In this document: positions 35,147 to 44,271 of the stretch, one piece after another
How positions within the stretch are numbered: the stretch's first letter is position 1
Layout of the letters: each line of letters starts with the position of its first letter
Assembly (NCBI GenBank): GCA_018827205.1
Contig: JAHJXZ010000267.1
Span: 1 to 56,611, forward strand
Length of the DNA: 56,611 nt
DNA from: Gammaproteobacteria bacterium
GTDB taxonomy: Bacteria; Pseudomonadota; Gammaproteobacteria; Pseudomonadales; Pseudomonadaceae
Direction: 5' to 3'
Made by a program: the position numbers and the translations under genes
Notes under the pieces: model-generated
The model's database searches: none
Seen by the model: only the letters and a program-made list of their open reading frames with translations
What the model was told of the DNA's origin: nothing

Positions 35147-35989
35147 TTACTTGCTCGGCAGTTCGATACGGTCTTCGTGGATCACGATGCGACCCTGCTT
35201 GTACAAACCGCCGATGGCTTTCTTGAAATTGCCCTTGCTGACCCGAAACAGCCCGGCAATTTCTTCAGGCGAACTTTTGTCATTCACCTTGAGTACGCCA
35301 TCGTGTTCGCGCAACTTGGCCAAAATCTGTTCGCCCAGACTGCTGGCGGCTTCCTGACCAACCGCTTGCAGGCTCAGGCTGATTTTGCCGTCGGCGCGCA
35401 CTTCCTTGATAAAACCTTTTTCCTGCATGCCGCTGCGCACGAACTTGAACAGCTCATTCTTGTGGATCAAGCCCCAGTGCTTGCCATTGATAATGGCCTT
35501 GAAGCCCATATCGGTGGACTCGGCCACCAGCAGGTCGACCTCCTCACCCGCCGTGTAGTTGGCCGGCACGTTGTCGAGGTAACGGTCCAGGCGTGCGGTG
35601 GCGGTGATGCGTTTGCTGCGTTTATCGAGGAATACATGCACCACGCAGTAATCACCGATCTGCAACGGGCGTTTTTCTTCGGAGTGCGGCAGCAACAAAT
35701 CTTTCGGCAAACCCCAATTAAGGAACAAGCCCACCCGGTTTATGTCCACAACTTTCAAACTGGCAAATTCGCCTACCTGAACTTTTGGCTTTTCCGTCGT
35801 GGCAATCAATTTGTCTTCACTGTCCAAGTAAATAAAGACGTTTAACCAGTCTTCCACTTCACTTGGGGTATCACTCGGAATATAGCGTTTGGGCAATAGA
35901 ATCTCGCCATCCGCGCCGCCATCCAGATACAGGCCGAAGTCGGTGTGCTTCACGACCTGCAAACTATTCATTCGTCCAATTACCGCCAT
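35147..35989 (-). CDS. cvfB: S1-like RNA-binding protein of the CvfB family
   Basis: The 280-residue protein has tandem S1-type OB domains (YLDGGADGEILLPKRYIP; VGEFASLKVVDINRVGLFLNWGLPKDLLLP; TDMGFKAIINGKHWGLIHKNE) and a C-terminal winged helix (EEIAGLFRVSKGNFKKAIGGLYKQGRI). This is the CvfB/YitL layout. It binds RNA and affects virulence gene expression in Gram-positives; its role in Pseudomonas is undefined. The tRNA-Thr gene follows 136 bases downstream on the same strand; that gap holds no clear terminator. Confidence 0.9.
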   Translation of the reverse strand: MAVIGRMNSLQVVKHTDFGLYLDGGADGEILLPKRYIPSDTPSEVEDWLNVFIYLDSEDKLIATTEKPKVQVGEFASLKVVDINRVGLFLNWGLPKDLLLPHSEEKRPLQIGDYCVVHVFLDKRSKRITATARLDRYLDNVPANYTAGEEVDLLVAESTDMGFKAIINGKHWGLIHKNELFKFVRSGMQEKGFIKEVRADGKISLSLQAVGQEAASSLGEQILAKLREHDGVLKVNDKSSPEEIAGLFRVSKGNFKKAIGGLYKQGRIVIHEDRIELPSK

Positions 35990-36303
35990 GATGCCCTACC
36001 CTCATTACCAGGCCCGCATTCTAGCCGACTCGTCTGTTAATTTCTCGGCCTACCGGCCATCGCACGGCGCCTGCCTGGTGACCTTACGGGGCAATCCGAC
36101 CGATGGGGCAGGCCGCGAAATATGACGCCAACACGAATTATCTATTCTTATTAAAACAATCACTTACTGGTATATCCGCTAATTACCCAGACTATTTACA
36201 GAATAATTTCACCGCACACCGTTACATCCGAGCTTTATTTATCAAGCAATTGTCAAGCATTTCGAGTATTATGCGCGGCCAAATTAATTTTTGAGATAGG
36301 TTA
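35990..36303. other. AT-rich divergent intergenic region
   Basis: This 314-base region lies between cvfB and the small hypothetical gene. The part from about 36120 to 36300 is clearly AT-rich and probably holds the promoter for the small gene (a TATTAT at 36267 could be its -10, though no well-spaced -35 is seen). No gene is convincing. Confidence 0.4.
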
Positions 36304-36492
36304 ATGGCCGTCATGCGCGTAAAAGCATCCAACAGCAAACCCAAGCCGGCTCCAGCCGTGGAAACCAGCGCCTCGATCGACGCACAAATCGAAGCCTTCC
36401 TGAAATCCGGCGGGGAAATTCAGCAAATTGCCAAAGGCGTCAGCGGCCAGGTGTACGGCACCACCAAGCAGATCACCATCGGCAAAAAGTAA
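36304..36492 (+). CDS. Small conserved hypothetical protein (62 residues)
   Basis: The 62-residue protein starts at 36304, with GATAGG upstream; ATG 36313 is an alternative. It has a basic, proline-rich start and then a conserved-looking core (ASIDAQIEAFLKSGGEIQQI, then AKGVSGQVYGTTKQITIGKK). The core resembles a regulatory or ribosome-associated mini-domain seen in pseudomonads, but I know no function. It precedes the sulfatase gene by about 230 bases; that gap holds no obvious feature. Confidence 0.72.
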   Translation: MAVMRVKASNSKPKPAPAVETSASIDAQIEAFLKSGGEIQQIAKGVSGQVYGTTKQITIGKK

Positions 36493-36719
36493 CGCTTTCT
36501 GGCCATGCAGCGCTTTGCTCGCAATGACAAGGCGCTGGCCAGTGCATAACCCCTCCCACGCCCCGTGTCCGCCCTCACCCCAACAGCAGTTGTTTTGCCC
36601 TTTTACGCCCCGCCCACTGGCGCTTAGCACAACCTTGTTTCAGAATCATGTCAGCCCGCATCTTGCGGCTGTTTCGGCATTGCCACTGCTGAACGATGGC
36701 AATCGCCCCAGGAGTACCC

Positions 36720-38945
36720 GTGCGCGTTACCTGCAATTGGCTGCGACAGCCTTCCAGCACCCTGCTTACCCTCGGTTTGTTATTACTCGCCCTGCCGTTA
36801 CTCAGCCGCTACACGCAGGGCTGGTCGCATGCCTATGGCTATCTGTCTGACCTGGCAATCGGCAGTTTGCTGGTGGTGCTCCTTTACCAACGCTCCTGGC
36901 TGCTGAGCATCCCCCTGCTGCTGGCCTGGTGCATCTTTACCCTGAGCACCGCCGAGCTCGTCAATGCGGTGGGACGCATGCCGGAACCGGCCGACCTGCA
37001 ATACCTGGGCGACGCACAGTTCCTCAGCCATTCGACTCAGGGCAGCGGCTTGAGCCAGCCGCTACTGGCCATGGCCATGGCCGGACTGGTGGCACTCTAT
37101 CTGGGCCTGCGCAGCTTACAAACACCACGCCGCGCGGCAACGCTATCGCGCACCTGGCTGCTGTTACCGCTATCACTCTTTGCCGTACACACCGTCGGCC
37201 AGCAACTCAAACCCAGCGAAGCGGACCAATGGCTGCAGTTCAACCTGCCGCACAAGCTGCTGGCGGAAAGCACCAACAGCGCCCAGCAACACCTAGCCGA
37301 CTGGCTGGCGGGGGATGAACCGAGCAGCCCACCGAATATCAGCGGCCTGAACCAACTCGACCTGAACGGCACGCCGCTGCTCAAGCAGGCTGGCAGCGCC
37401 CGCAACGTACTGATCATTACCCTCGAAGGCGTAACCGGCGCCTACCTGCAAGCCAGTCGCCAGGCAATCGGCAGCAGCTACGAGCAAGATCCGATGCCAC
37501 GCCTGAGCCAGTGGGCAGAGCGCGGCATGCTCACCACCGATTACGTGCTGCATGGCCATCAGACCATCCGCGGCCTCTACGCGATGCTCTGCGGCGACTA
37601 CAACAAACTTGACTCGGGCACCCCGAAAGGCGTTGAGCTGCTCAACAACGCGGCGCGCAGCGGTCAGTGCCTGCCCGCACAACTGCGTGAACGCGGCCTC
37701 AGCACGCACTTCCTGCAAGGGGCCGGACTGCGCTTTATGGCCAAAGACCAGATCATGCCGCAGATGGGTTTCGACCAGACCCTCGGCCGCGACTGGTTCA
37801 AGAACAAGCCCTATATCGAATTTCCCTGGGGTATGGACGACAAGGCCTACTTCGAAGGCGCTCTGGGTTACGTGCAGCAACTGCGCAAAAAGCGCCAACC
37901 CTGGATGCTGACCCTGCTGACCGTGGGCACACACCAGCCCTACTCCGCTCCGCAGGCCTACCTGGATCGTCAACCCAACGCCAAACTGGCGGCAATTGCC
38001 TACCTGGACGATGCCATCGCCGACTTCCTCAACGCACTGGAAAAACAGGGCGTGATGAAAGACACCCTAGTGATCGTTACCTCGGATGAATCCCACGGAT
38101 TGGAGAACGTACGCCTGGCTTCGGCCTGGGGCTTCAACTTGCTGCTGGCCCCTGAACAGACGCAACTGCCCGCCCTCAAGCAGGGCGTGTATGGCCATGT
38201 CGACCTGACCGCATCGGTGCTCGACTACTTCGCTTTTCCAGTGCCGACCAATATCGCCGGCCGCTCATTGCTGCGTGACTACGCCACGGGCCGCGAGATC
38301 ATTTCCTACACCAATGGCCTGCTGCGTCAGCATGATGGCAAGGGCACGCTCACCGAATGCGACTTTCAGAATGTCTGTCGGCGCTATGCCAGCCCTGGTT
38401 TTATTGCCGACAGCGCACGTTACCTGGGCCGTTTCAGTGGTAAACCGGCGCGCCTGATCAGCCAGCAGGCGGCCTTGCTTGACCAATCGCTGAGCATCGG
38501 CGGCCAGGCCGAGCAACGCTACCAGTTTGCCAACCAGCGGCCGGTCAAACTCAAACCCAGCGTCAGTGATGACTGGGCCGACAACCTGGTGGGCGCGCAG
38601 TACCTGACCCTGGGCAAGGACACGCAGACCACCGTAACCCTGAAAATCCGTGCCCTGCGCATGGATAAAAAGGGCGCCACGCTGCAATTGAAAACCAAGG
38701 AGTACGACCGCAACGTCGACTTGGCGATCCCGCAGCTGCCGCTGCTGACCCGCGACCAACCAGTCGAAGTCAGCTTTACCTTCGACAACCCACAAGCGCG
38801 CAAGGCGTTCTCCTTCCACCTACTGGGTCAGGGTCAGGGCGCTATTGAGATTGTCGACTTCAGCGTCAGCAGTAAGCCACTGGCGACCGAAGAGGAATTG
38901 TTGGCCGCTCAGGAAATTCTCGACAAGGCTGCACCCACGCCATAA
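36720..38945 (+). CDS. LTA synthase-like membrane sulfatase-family protein
   Basis: From GTG 36720, with CAGGAG six bases upstream, the protein is 741 residues. It has about five N-terminal membrane helices, then a large periplasmic alkaline-phosphatase/sulfatase domain. NVLIITLEGVTGAYL marks the first metal site, GHQTIRGLYAMLCG has the likely threonine nucleophile, and IVTSDESHGLEN takes the place of the usual DHG metal motif. A beta-rich C-terminal domain follows. Family members transfer phosphoglycerol or phosphoethanolamine to envelope glycans. The exact acceptor is unknown. Confidence 0.85.
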   Translation: MRVTCNWLRQPSSTLLTLGLLLLALPLLSRYTQGWSHAYGYLSDLAIGSLLVVLLYQRSWLLSIPLLLAWCIFTLSTAELVNAVGRMPEPADLQYLGDAQFLSHSTQGSGLSQPLLAMAMAGLVALYLGLRSLQTPRRAATLSRTWLLLPLSLFAVHTVGQQLKPSEADQWLQFNLPHKLLAESTNSAQQHLADWLAGDEPSSPPNISGLNQLDLNGTPLLKQAGSARNVLIITLEGVTGAYLQASRQAIGSSYEQDPMPRLSQWAERGMLTTDYVLHGHQTIRGLYAMLCGDYNKLDSGTPKGVELLNNAARSGQCLPAQLRERGLSTHFLQGAGLRFMAKDQIMPQMGFDQTLGRDWFKNKPYIEFPWGMDDKAYFEGALGYVQQLRKKRQPWMLTLLTVGTHQPYSAPQAYLDRQPNAKLAAIAYLDDAIADFLNALEKQGVMKDTLVIVTSDESHGLENVRLASAWGFNLLLAPEQTQLPALKQGVYGHVDLTASVLDYFAFPVPTNIAGRSLLRDYATGREIISYTNGLLRQHDGKGTLTECDFQNVCRRYASPGFIADSARYLGRFSGKPARLISQQAALLDQSLSIGGQAEQRYQFANQRPVKLKPSVSDDWADNLVGAQYLTLGKDTQTTVTLKIRALRMDKKGATLQLKTKEYDRNVDLAIPQLPLLTRDQPVEVSFTFDNPQARKAFSFHLLGQGQGAIEIVDFSVSSKPLATEEELLAAQEILDKAAPTP

Positions 38946-38978
38946 GCAGTTGAGGCACGGACGGTCGCCAGTCGCCTT

Positions 38979-39701
38979 TCAGTACACTGCGTAACGGCGC
39001 TCGATGCTTGTGTACTCGCCACTTTCGCGAATGGCTGCCAAGCCCTGATTGAAGCGCTCGCAATGAGCCTGCAGACGGCAACCCAGTTTGTAGTCAGTGG
39101 CCGCAAAAATCGGATACAGGGCCAGTGGCTGGGTCACATCAACCTGGGTGTACACCTCGCGATTGAAGTAGCGCAGGATGCGCATATCCGTCACTACCAC
39201 ATCCACCCGGCCGCTGTAGAGCATGCGATTGCGGGCAATCTGGAAGGCTTCCTCGCGGTAGCGCGGGTTGTTTTCAGCCATGGACTCAAACTCACTACCG
39301 AGCAGAAAGCGTGCACGCTGGAAGGCATTTACCGAGTAGCCAACCAGGTCACTGATGCGCTGGATATCCAGATTTCGCGAGCGCAAAGCCACTGCGACAT
39401 TTTGGTAGCGGATATAAACGTCTGAATAATAAATCGAACCACCACTGCGCTCATTGGTGGTCGCAATAACATCAAGCTGGCCCTTGCTCAGCATCAGGTT
39501 TAGCCGTTCCATCGGCGCGTAATGCGCCACCGGCTCCAGCCCGCCGCGTTGCGCGGCAGTCATCACAATGTCGTACTCCAGCCCACGCGCTTCATTCTCA
39601 AAGACATATGGCGGTTTGTGCGTGCCAAAGCCTACGCGCAAGGCTTGCGCCGACACGTTAAGGCTGCATGACAACAAACAACAGACCCACAACCACTTCA
39701 T
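38979..39701 (-). CDS. Periplasmic solute-binding protein, family 3
   Basis: The start at ATG 39701 gives 240 residues with a signal peptide (WLWVCCLLSCSLNVSAQA). The SBP_bac_3 fold is seen in LRVGFGTHKPPYVFENEARGLEYDI, GQLDVIATTN and ESGEYTSIERRY. No permease is adjacent. It is convergent with the sulfatase gene. The ligand is unknown; single binding proteins of this kind are common in Pseudomonas. Confidence 0.85.
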   Translation of the reverse strand: MKWLWVCCLLSCSLNVSAQALRVGFGTHKPPYVFENEARGLEYDIVMTAAQRGGLEPVAHYAPMERLNLMLSKGQLDVIATTNERSGGSIYYSDVYIRYQNVAVALRSRNLDIQRISDLVGYSVNAFQRARFLLGSEFESMAENNPRYREEAFQIARNRMLYSGRVDVVVTDMRILRYFNREVYTQVDVTQPLALYPIFAATDYKLGCRLQAHCERFNQGLAAIRESGEYTSIERRYAVY

Positions 39702-39996
39702 AGCGATACCCGAGTTGAACCAGCGCCCAGCATAGCCGGCTATAGCATGGCTATGCATTGCTCTATCGCGGAGTTCGATTAATCGTAATTCGCTCTCAGG
39801 TGCCGCAGGCTACTCCGGCAAACCAGTTGCCGCGCAGTGGGAAGCCTTTATGCGCAGAACTGAATGCCAACTGCGCAGCTCGGAGACGCATCAAAGCACT
39901 AGAGCCTAGACCACGCACCAGCCACCTTCAGCGCAAGGTTGAAAGCCTGATCGCACAGCCGCGATCTAACCGCTGAGCAGGCATTACCAACAGTCG

Positions 39997-40389
39997 TTAA
40001 ACGAGGTTGGCTCTAGCCGCCGTATCGGCAAAAACCTCCGGCGACAAAGCAGCCTGGCCCTGGTCGTCAAGCAACTCACGGGAATGCTCTCCCCCAGGAA
40101 TGCTACTGTCGATCATGCTGAGCAGTTGCAGGCCTCGTGGCGTCAGTACGAAATTCTCGCCGTTACCGCCCTCATCTTCGGGCCGCGGTTCGATAAAGCC
40201 AGCGCCGAGCAACAGCGATTCATACTCCGCCGCCTGTGCTTTCAACGCATCCAAATTGTTGGTGAGCTCACCTGCACGCTCAAGTTCTTGGGCGAGCTCC
40301 TCGGCATAAGCTCGGGGCGCGAAATTTTCGCCAGCGGAACTTTGCACTTCCTGCAGCAAGCGCTCGATAAGATCCCAGTTATAAGACAT
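39997..40389 (-). CDS. DUF2513-like small protein
   Basis: From ATG 40389, with GGGAGAG upstream, the 130-residue protein starts YNWDLIERLLQEVQ, followed by EYESLLLGAGFIEPRP and FVLTPRGLQLLSMI. This is the pattern of DUF2513 winged-helix-like proteins often linked to phage or toxin contexts, but no such genes are near. Function unknown. The 295 bases between it and the binding protein gene contain nothing I recognise. Confidence 0.65.
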   Translation of the reverse strand: MSYNWDLIERLLQEVQSSAGENFAPRAYAEELAQELERAGELTNNLDALKAQAAEYESLLLGAGFIEPRPEDEGGNGENFVLTPRGLQLLSMIDSSIPGGEHSRELLDDQGQAALSPEVFADTAARANLV

Positions 40390-40712
40390 ATCGTTCTCTC
40401 CCATTCGCGTTGCGCTCAACCCAATGGCAAGCACGAGGGCTTCATTACACGCCGCCCTCTCAATTTCGGACCCACCCAGGTCCGCTTAGGTTCGACGCGA
40501 AGCTGAATCACCCACGGCAGCACAGCCTGAATCAGGTCCCCATCCATAGCACTCATCCGCTCTGACGGAAGGCCACCACATGGCAATAGAAAGCTGCGCC
40601 AGCGCGCGTCAGGGCCAGCTGTAGCCCCCGCACTCGCATGAATAGCCTGAGCGTTCACCGGACAGCCGTACTCAACCGAACAGGCCGAGCTTTTGCCCGC
40701 GAGGACATTGCC
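40390..40712. other. Intergenic region without clear gene
   Basis: It contains an 80-codon minus-strand frame (40416-40658) that has no recognisable domain and no ribosome binding site. I see no RNA or repeat. Confidence 0.35.
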
Positions 40713-41006
40713 ATGAAGATCACTATGCCCAGTAAAACCGTAATGAGCCTTTGCGCTACCTTCGCTCTATTAGCCCAGAGCACGGCCTACGCCTCCTGTA
40801 GTTCCGAGTAGGCGATAGCTAACGCAGCCAAAGTCGCAGAGATCACCAAAAAAGATCCTGCTCGAGCGGAACAGCTGCGCGCAGAACTGAAGGAAACCTC
40901 ACCCGAGACTTCCTCTGACGAGATGGAAAACGCTTGCGAAGGCTACGACCAGCGCATCAAGGAGCTGGAAGAAGCCGGCGGTGAGATGCAAGACAACCCA
41001 AACTAG
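40713..41006 (+). pseudogene. Small exported protein gene interrupted by one in-frame TAG
   Basis: ATG 40713 has GAGGAC upstream and opens a signal peptide (VMSLCATFALLAQSTAYA). The same frame continues to a TAG at 41004 and is broken only by a TAG at 40809-40811. After the stop it resumes as a helical, charged domain (AKVAEITKKDPARAEQLRAE, then ELKETSPETS and YDQRIKELEEAGGEM). An intact gene would give 97 residues. The structure around the stop (ASCSSE-stop-AIANAAK) strongly suggests one recent nonsense change or a sequence error. Function unknown; it looks like a small periplasmic Pseudomonas protein. Confidence 0.75.
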
Positions 41007-41127
41007 CCGTCACCCGGCGTGCTCAGCAGCTGCCGATCACCCGGATCGATAACGGAGGATTCGTCGCACCTTGGCCACTCCGGTCTAGACTTCAGCCACT
41101 TTGCTCAGCCTCAACCGGAGAATTCCC

Positions 41128-42108
41128 ATGCTTAAAGCCGAGTATCAAACCCGCGGGCCCGTTCCTCAGGAAGCAATCGCCGCCGTTGCGCTGCAGCTAG
41201 CAGAGCCTGGCGCCGGTCAAGTGCGCATCAAGGTACTGGCTGCGCCGATCAACCCGTCCGATGTGCTTACCCTCACCGGCGAATACGGCATGCTGCCGCC
41301 GCTGCCAGCAATTGGTGGCAACGAAGGGGTTGGCCGCGTGGAAGCGCTCGGCGCCGAGGTCAGCAACCTGAAGGTCGGCCAGATGGTGCTGCTGCCGGTT
41401 GGCTGCGGCACCTGGGTCAGCCATTTGAATGCGCCGGCGAACAAATTGATCCCGCTGCCGGAAGCTGATCCGCAGCAACTGGCGATGCTCACGGTAAACC
41501 CGCCGACCGCATCCCTGATGCTCAGCCAATTCGTCGAGCTCAAGCCCGGCGATTGGGTGATCCAAAACGCCGCCAACTCCGGCGTCGGCAGCTACCTGAT
41601 CCAGCTGGCCAAGCTGCGCGGCTTCAAGACCATCAACGTGGTACGCCGTGAGTCGGCAGTGGCCGGCGTTGAGGCCGAAGGCGGTGACGTGGTGCTGGTC
41701 GACGGCCCGGACCTCGCTAAGCGCGTGCGCGCAGCCACTGGCGGTGCAGACGTGCGTTTGGGTATCGATGCCGTAGGCGGCGAGTCTACCGATCACCTGG
41801 CCGCCAGCCTCTGCGAAGGCGGCGTGCTGGTTAACTACGGCATGATGAGCCGCCAGCCGTGCCAGGTATCGCCGGCGTCCTTCGTGTTTCGCGATGTAAG
41901 CCTGCGCGGCTTCTGGTTGGCCAAGTGGTTCCAGAACGCCAGCCAGGCCGAGCAAATGAAGGTATTTGGTGAGTTGGTACAGCTGATCGCCAGCGGCAAG
42001 CTACACACCCGCGTTGCTGCCACCTATGACGTCAGTGAGATCAAGCAGGCCGTGGCAGCAGCCGCCAGTGGCGAGCGCGATGGCAAGATTTTGATCGTAC
42101 CGAAGTAA
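41128..42108 (+). CDS. MECR/ETR1-like 2-enoyl thioester reductase (MDR family)
   Basis: The start at ATG 41128 has CGGAGAA upstream. The 326-residue medium-chain dehydrogenase/reductase has AAPINPSDVLTLTG, GGNEGVGRVEALG, GTWVSH and QNAANSGVGSYLIQLAKLRG (NADPH fold). It lacks the zinc ligands of alcohol dehydrogenases. This matches 2-enoyl thioester reductases, which reduce trans-2-enoyl-CoA/ACP with NADPH. No fatty-acid gene is nearby, so the physiological substrate is inferred from family. Confidence 0.82.
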   Translation: MLKAEYQTRGPVPQEAIAAVALQLAEPGAGQVRIKVLAAPINPSDVLTLTGEYGMLPPLPAIGGNEGVGRVEALGAEVSNLKVGQMVLLPVGCGTWVSHLNAPANKLIPLPEADPQQLAMLTVNPPTASLMLSQFVELKPGDWVIQNAANSGVGSYLIQLAKLRGFKTINVVRRESAVAGVEAEGGDVVLVDGPDLAKRVRAATGGADVRLGIDAVGGESTDHLAASLCEGGVLVNYGMMSRQPCQVSPASFVFRDVSLRGFWLAKWFQNASQAEQMKVFGELVQLIASGKLHTRVAATYDVSEIKQAVAAAASGERDGKILIVPK

Positions 42109-42143
42109 GGATTAAGTGGCAGACGGTGGAGAGCCCGCTGTCT

Positions 42144-42665
42144 TCAGCCGCCTGCTGGCGTATTGATCAACCAGAGCACCAGCCCCGCCAGGGACAGGTG
42201 CAGTAGGACGATCAACCAGAACAGCAGCTGATAGCTCAGCTTGCGGTTCTTGTGGCGAATCAGCCGCTGCGCCAGCAACCCGCCGGGCCAGCCGCCCAAT
42301 AACTCATACAGATGCAGGCGCGCCTCGGGTGTGCGCTGCTGGCCTTTGATGGCGAACTGTTTGTCGCGGTAGTAGGCGATAAAGCAGATCAGGCTCATCA
42401 GCCCGTAAACCAGCGCGAGCACAGACAGCACATCGACCCCGACCAGCAACGGCTGAACCCGTTCGTGCCAAAGCTGCGCGACACCTTGCAGCAAAGGCGG
42501 GTAGCTGGCGTAGTCACTGACACTCAAGGCCAGGTTGCTGTGGGCAATGCTGCAGGGCTGATCGGTGTAGAGCACCACACCGTCAGGCTGCATGCATTTG
42601 TGTACCGCGCCCTGCGCCTGCACGGCCACAGCCAGCGCGGCGAACAGGCCCAGACGCCACGCCAT
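42144..42665 (-). CDS. DUF1294 membrane protein with DUF4124-like N-terminus
   Basis: The 173-residue protein has a signal peptide, a short DUF4124-like segment (VHKCMQPDGVVLYTDQPC), and then membrane helices with the DUF1294 signature YYRDKQFAIKGQQRTPEARL and LLGGWPGGLLAQRLIRHK. The order DUF4124-DUF1294 is less common than cold-shock-domain-DUF1294 fusions. Function unknown. It starts four bases after the helicase stop, so the two are co-transcribed. Confidence 0.82.
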   Translation of the reverse strand: MAWRLGLFAALAVAVQAQGAVHKCMQPDGVVLYTDQPCSIAHSNLALSVSDYASYPPLLQGVAQLWHERVQPLLVGVDVLSVLALVYGLMSLICFIAYYRDKQFAIKGQQRTPEARLHLYELLGGWPGGLLAQRLIRHKNRKLSYQLLFWLIVLLHLSLAGLVLWLINTPAGG

Positions 42666-42669
42666 ATGC

Positions 42670-44019
42670 TTACTCGGCCGCTGGGGTGCGGCGCTTCAGC
42701 GGGGCTAGGCCGTCCTGGCTGACCAGCACCGGTGCGTCGGGTTTCGGCCGGTTGATGGTGTTGCGCTTCGGTGCCTTGGCTGCCGGCTTTTTCGTGGCGA
42801 GCTTCTTGCCAGTTTTCGGGTCGATCTTTTTCTTCTTCGGGCCAACCGCTTTGCCGGATGCCTTGAGGTTTTTCGGGCCCTGGTAGATGCCCTTGAGGTC
42901 CTTGATATTTCGGCGCTCGAAACGCTGCTTGAGGTAGCGTTCGATGCTCGACATCAGCGCCCAGTCGTTGTGGCAGATCAGAGAGATCGCCAGACCTTCG
43001 GCGCCAGCACGGCCGGTGCGGCCGATGCGGTGTACGTATTCGTCGCCGGAGCGCGGCATATCGAAGTTGATTACCAAATCCAGGCCGTCAACATCCAGAC
43101 CACGGGCCGCCACATCGGTGGCCACCAGAATCTTCACCGCGCCCTGCTTGAGGCGGTCGATGGCCAGCTTGCGATCCTTCTGGTCCTTCTCACCGTGTAA
43201 GACAAAGGTCTTGAAGTCGTGGGCGACCAACTTGCCATACAGGCGGTCAGCCTGAACCCGGGTATTGGTGAAGATAATTGCCTTGTCGTAGGTCTCGTTT
43301 TTAAGCAGCCACTCAACCAGACGCTCTTTGTGATGGTTGTGGTCGGCGGTGATGATCTGCTGACGGGTGCCTTCATTGAGCTGGCTGACGCGGTTGAGTT
43401 GCAGGTGCTCAGGCTCTTTCAGCACCTTACCAACCACTTCACGCAGCACTGCGCCACCACTGGTGGCGGAGAACAGCAGGGTCTGGCGGTCGGCATTGCA
43501 CAGCTCGGACAAACGCTGCACATCCTCGGCAAAGCCCATGTCGAGCATACGGTCAGCTTCATCGAGCACCAGCACTTCGACTTCATCGAGCAGCAGGTTG
43601 CCGGCGTTGGCATGTTCGATCAGGCGGCCTGGCGTACCGATGAGTATGTCCACCTTGCGCAGCATGGCGGCTTGCACCTTGAAGTCTTCACCACCGGTGA
43701 TCAACCCGCCCTTGAGGAAGGTGAACTGAGCGAAGCGCTCAACTTCCTTGAGGGTCTGCTGCGCCAGCTCGCGGGTCGGCAGCAGGATCATCGCGCGTAC
43801 GCTCATGCGTGGCTGGGAAGCGCCATCGCCAAGCAGACGATTGAGCATTGGCAGCACAAAAGCTGCGGTCTTACCGCTGCCGGTTTGCGCAGTAACCCGC
43901 AAGTCTTTTCCTTGCAGCGCCAGCGGAATGGCCGCCATCTGCACCGGGGTGGGCTCGACAAAATTAAGCTCGGCCACGGCTTTGAGCAGGCGTTCATGCA
44001 GGGCGAATTGGGAAAACAC
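42670..44019 (-). CDS. DEAD-box ATP-dependent RNA helicase
   Basis: From GTG 44019, with GAGG upstream, the 449-residue protein has every DEAD-box motif: the Q motif (EPTPVQ), AQTGSGKT, PTRELAQQ, TPGRL, VLDEAD, SAT, DVAARGLD and HRIGRTGR. A basic, lysine-rich C-terminal tail (KKKKIDPKTGKKLATKKPAA) should bind RNA. It probably acts in ribosome assembly or mRNA decay, as SrmB/RhlE-type helicases do. The subgroup cannot be fixed by eye. Confidence 0.95.
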   Translation of the reverse strand: MFSQFALHERLLKAVAELNFVEPTPVQMAAIPLALQGKDLRVTAQTGSGKTAAFVLPMLNRLLGDGASQPRMSVRAMILLPTRELAQQTLKEVERFAQFTFLKGGLITGGEDFKVQAAMLRKVDILIGTPGRLIEHANAGNLLLDEVEVLVLDEADRMLDMGFAEDVQRLSELCNADRQTLLFSATSGGAVLREVVGKVLKEPEHLQLNRVSQLNEGTRQQIITADHNHHKERLVEWLLKNETYDKAIIFTNTRVQADRLYGKLVAHDFKTFVLHGEKDQKDRKLAIDRLKQGAVKILVATDVAARGLDVDGLDLVINFDMPRSGDEYVHRIGRTGRAGAEGLAISLICHNDWALMSSIERYLKQRFERRNIKDLKGIYQGPKNLKASGKAVGPKKKKIDPKTGKKLATKKPAAKAPKRNTINRPKPDAPVLVSQDGLAPLKRRTPAAE

Positions 44020-44232
44020 GGGTATACCTCGACAAAAAATCAGCAATACAGCGGCATAGATTACCGGTTCTGCCGGCTAAAAGCCCGAACGGCCTGGCCA
44101 ACGGCGCCTGTAGCCTAGTTGCAGCCCTGCAACTGGGCGCTGCAACGGCACAGATCGACGCCTCCCATCAGACCACTACGCAAGCACCGCGTCGCGCCGG
44201 TAGAATGCGCGCCGCCGTTCAATCCCGGATGG

Positions 44233-44264
44233 CATGGGTTCCCTAACCCCATTCAGCAAAAAGG
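44233..44264 (+). promoter_or_regulatory. preQ1-I type riboswitch controlling yhhQ translation
   Basis: ATGGG (44234-44238) pairs with CCCAT (44247-44251) as P1. The loop TTCCCTAAC and the A-rich tail CAGCAAAAAGG give an H-type pseudoknot, with loop C's pairing to the terminal GG. Its layout closely follows the small preQ1-I aptamer known from Thermoanaerobacter (P1, AAC-CCC junction, ACAAAA tail, GG). The GG belongs to the AAGG ribosome binding site, eight bases before the yhhQ start, so ligand binding would block translation. yhhQ imports queuosine precursors, which fits. Confidence 0.85.
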
Positions 44265-44271
44265 TTCCGTC

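Noticed and set aside
36103..36294. 63-codon plus-strand frame before the small hypothetical gene
   Set aside because: It is AT-rich promoter-type sequence with no ribosome binding site and no domain.
40416..40658. 80-codon minus-strand frame
   Set aside because: No ribosome binding site, no domain, and composition typical of noncoding sequence.
40809..40811. TAG read as pyrrolysine
   Set aside because: Pseudomonads are not known to use pyrrolysine and no pyl gene is seen; a nonsense mutation is far simpler.
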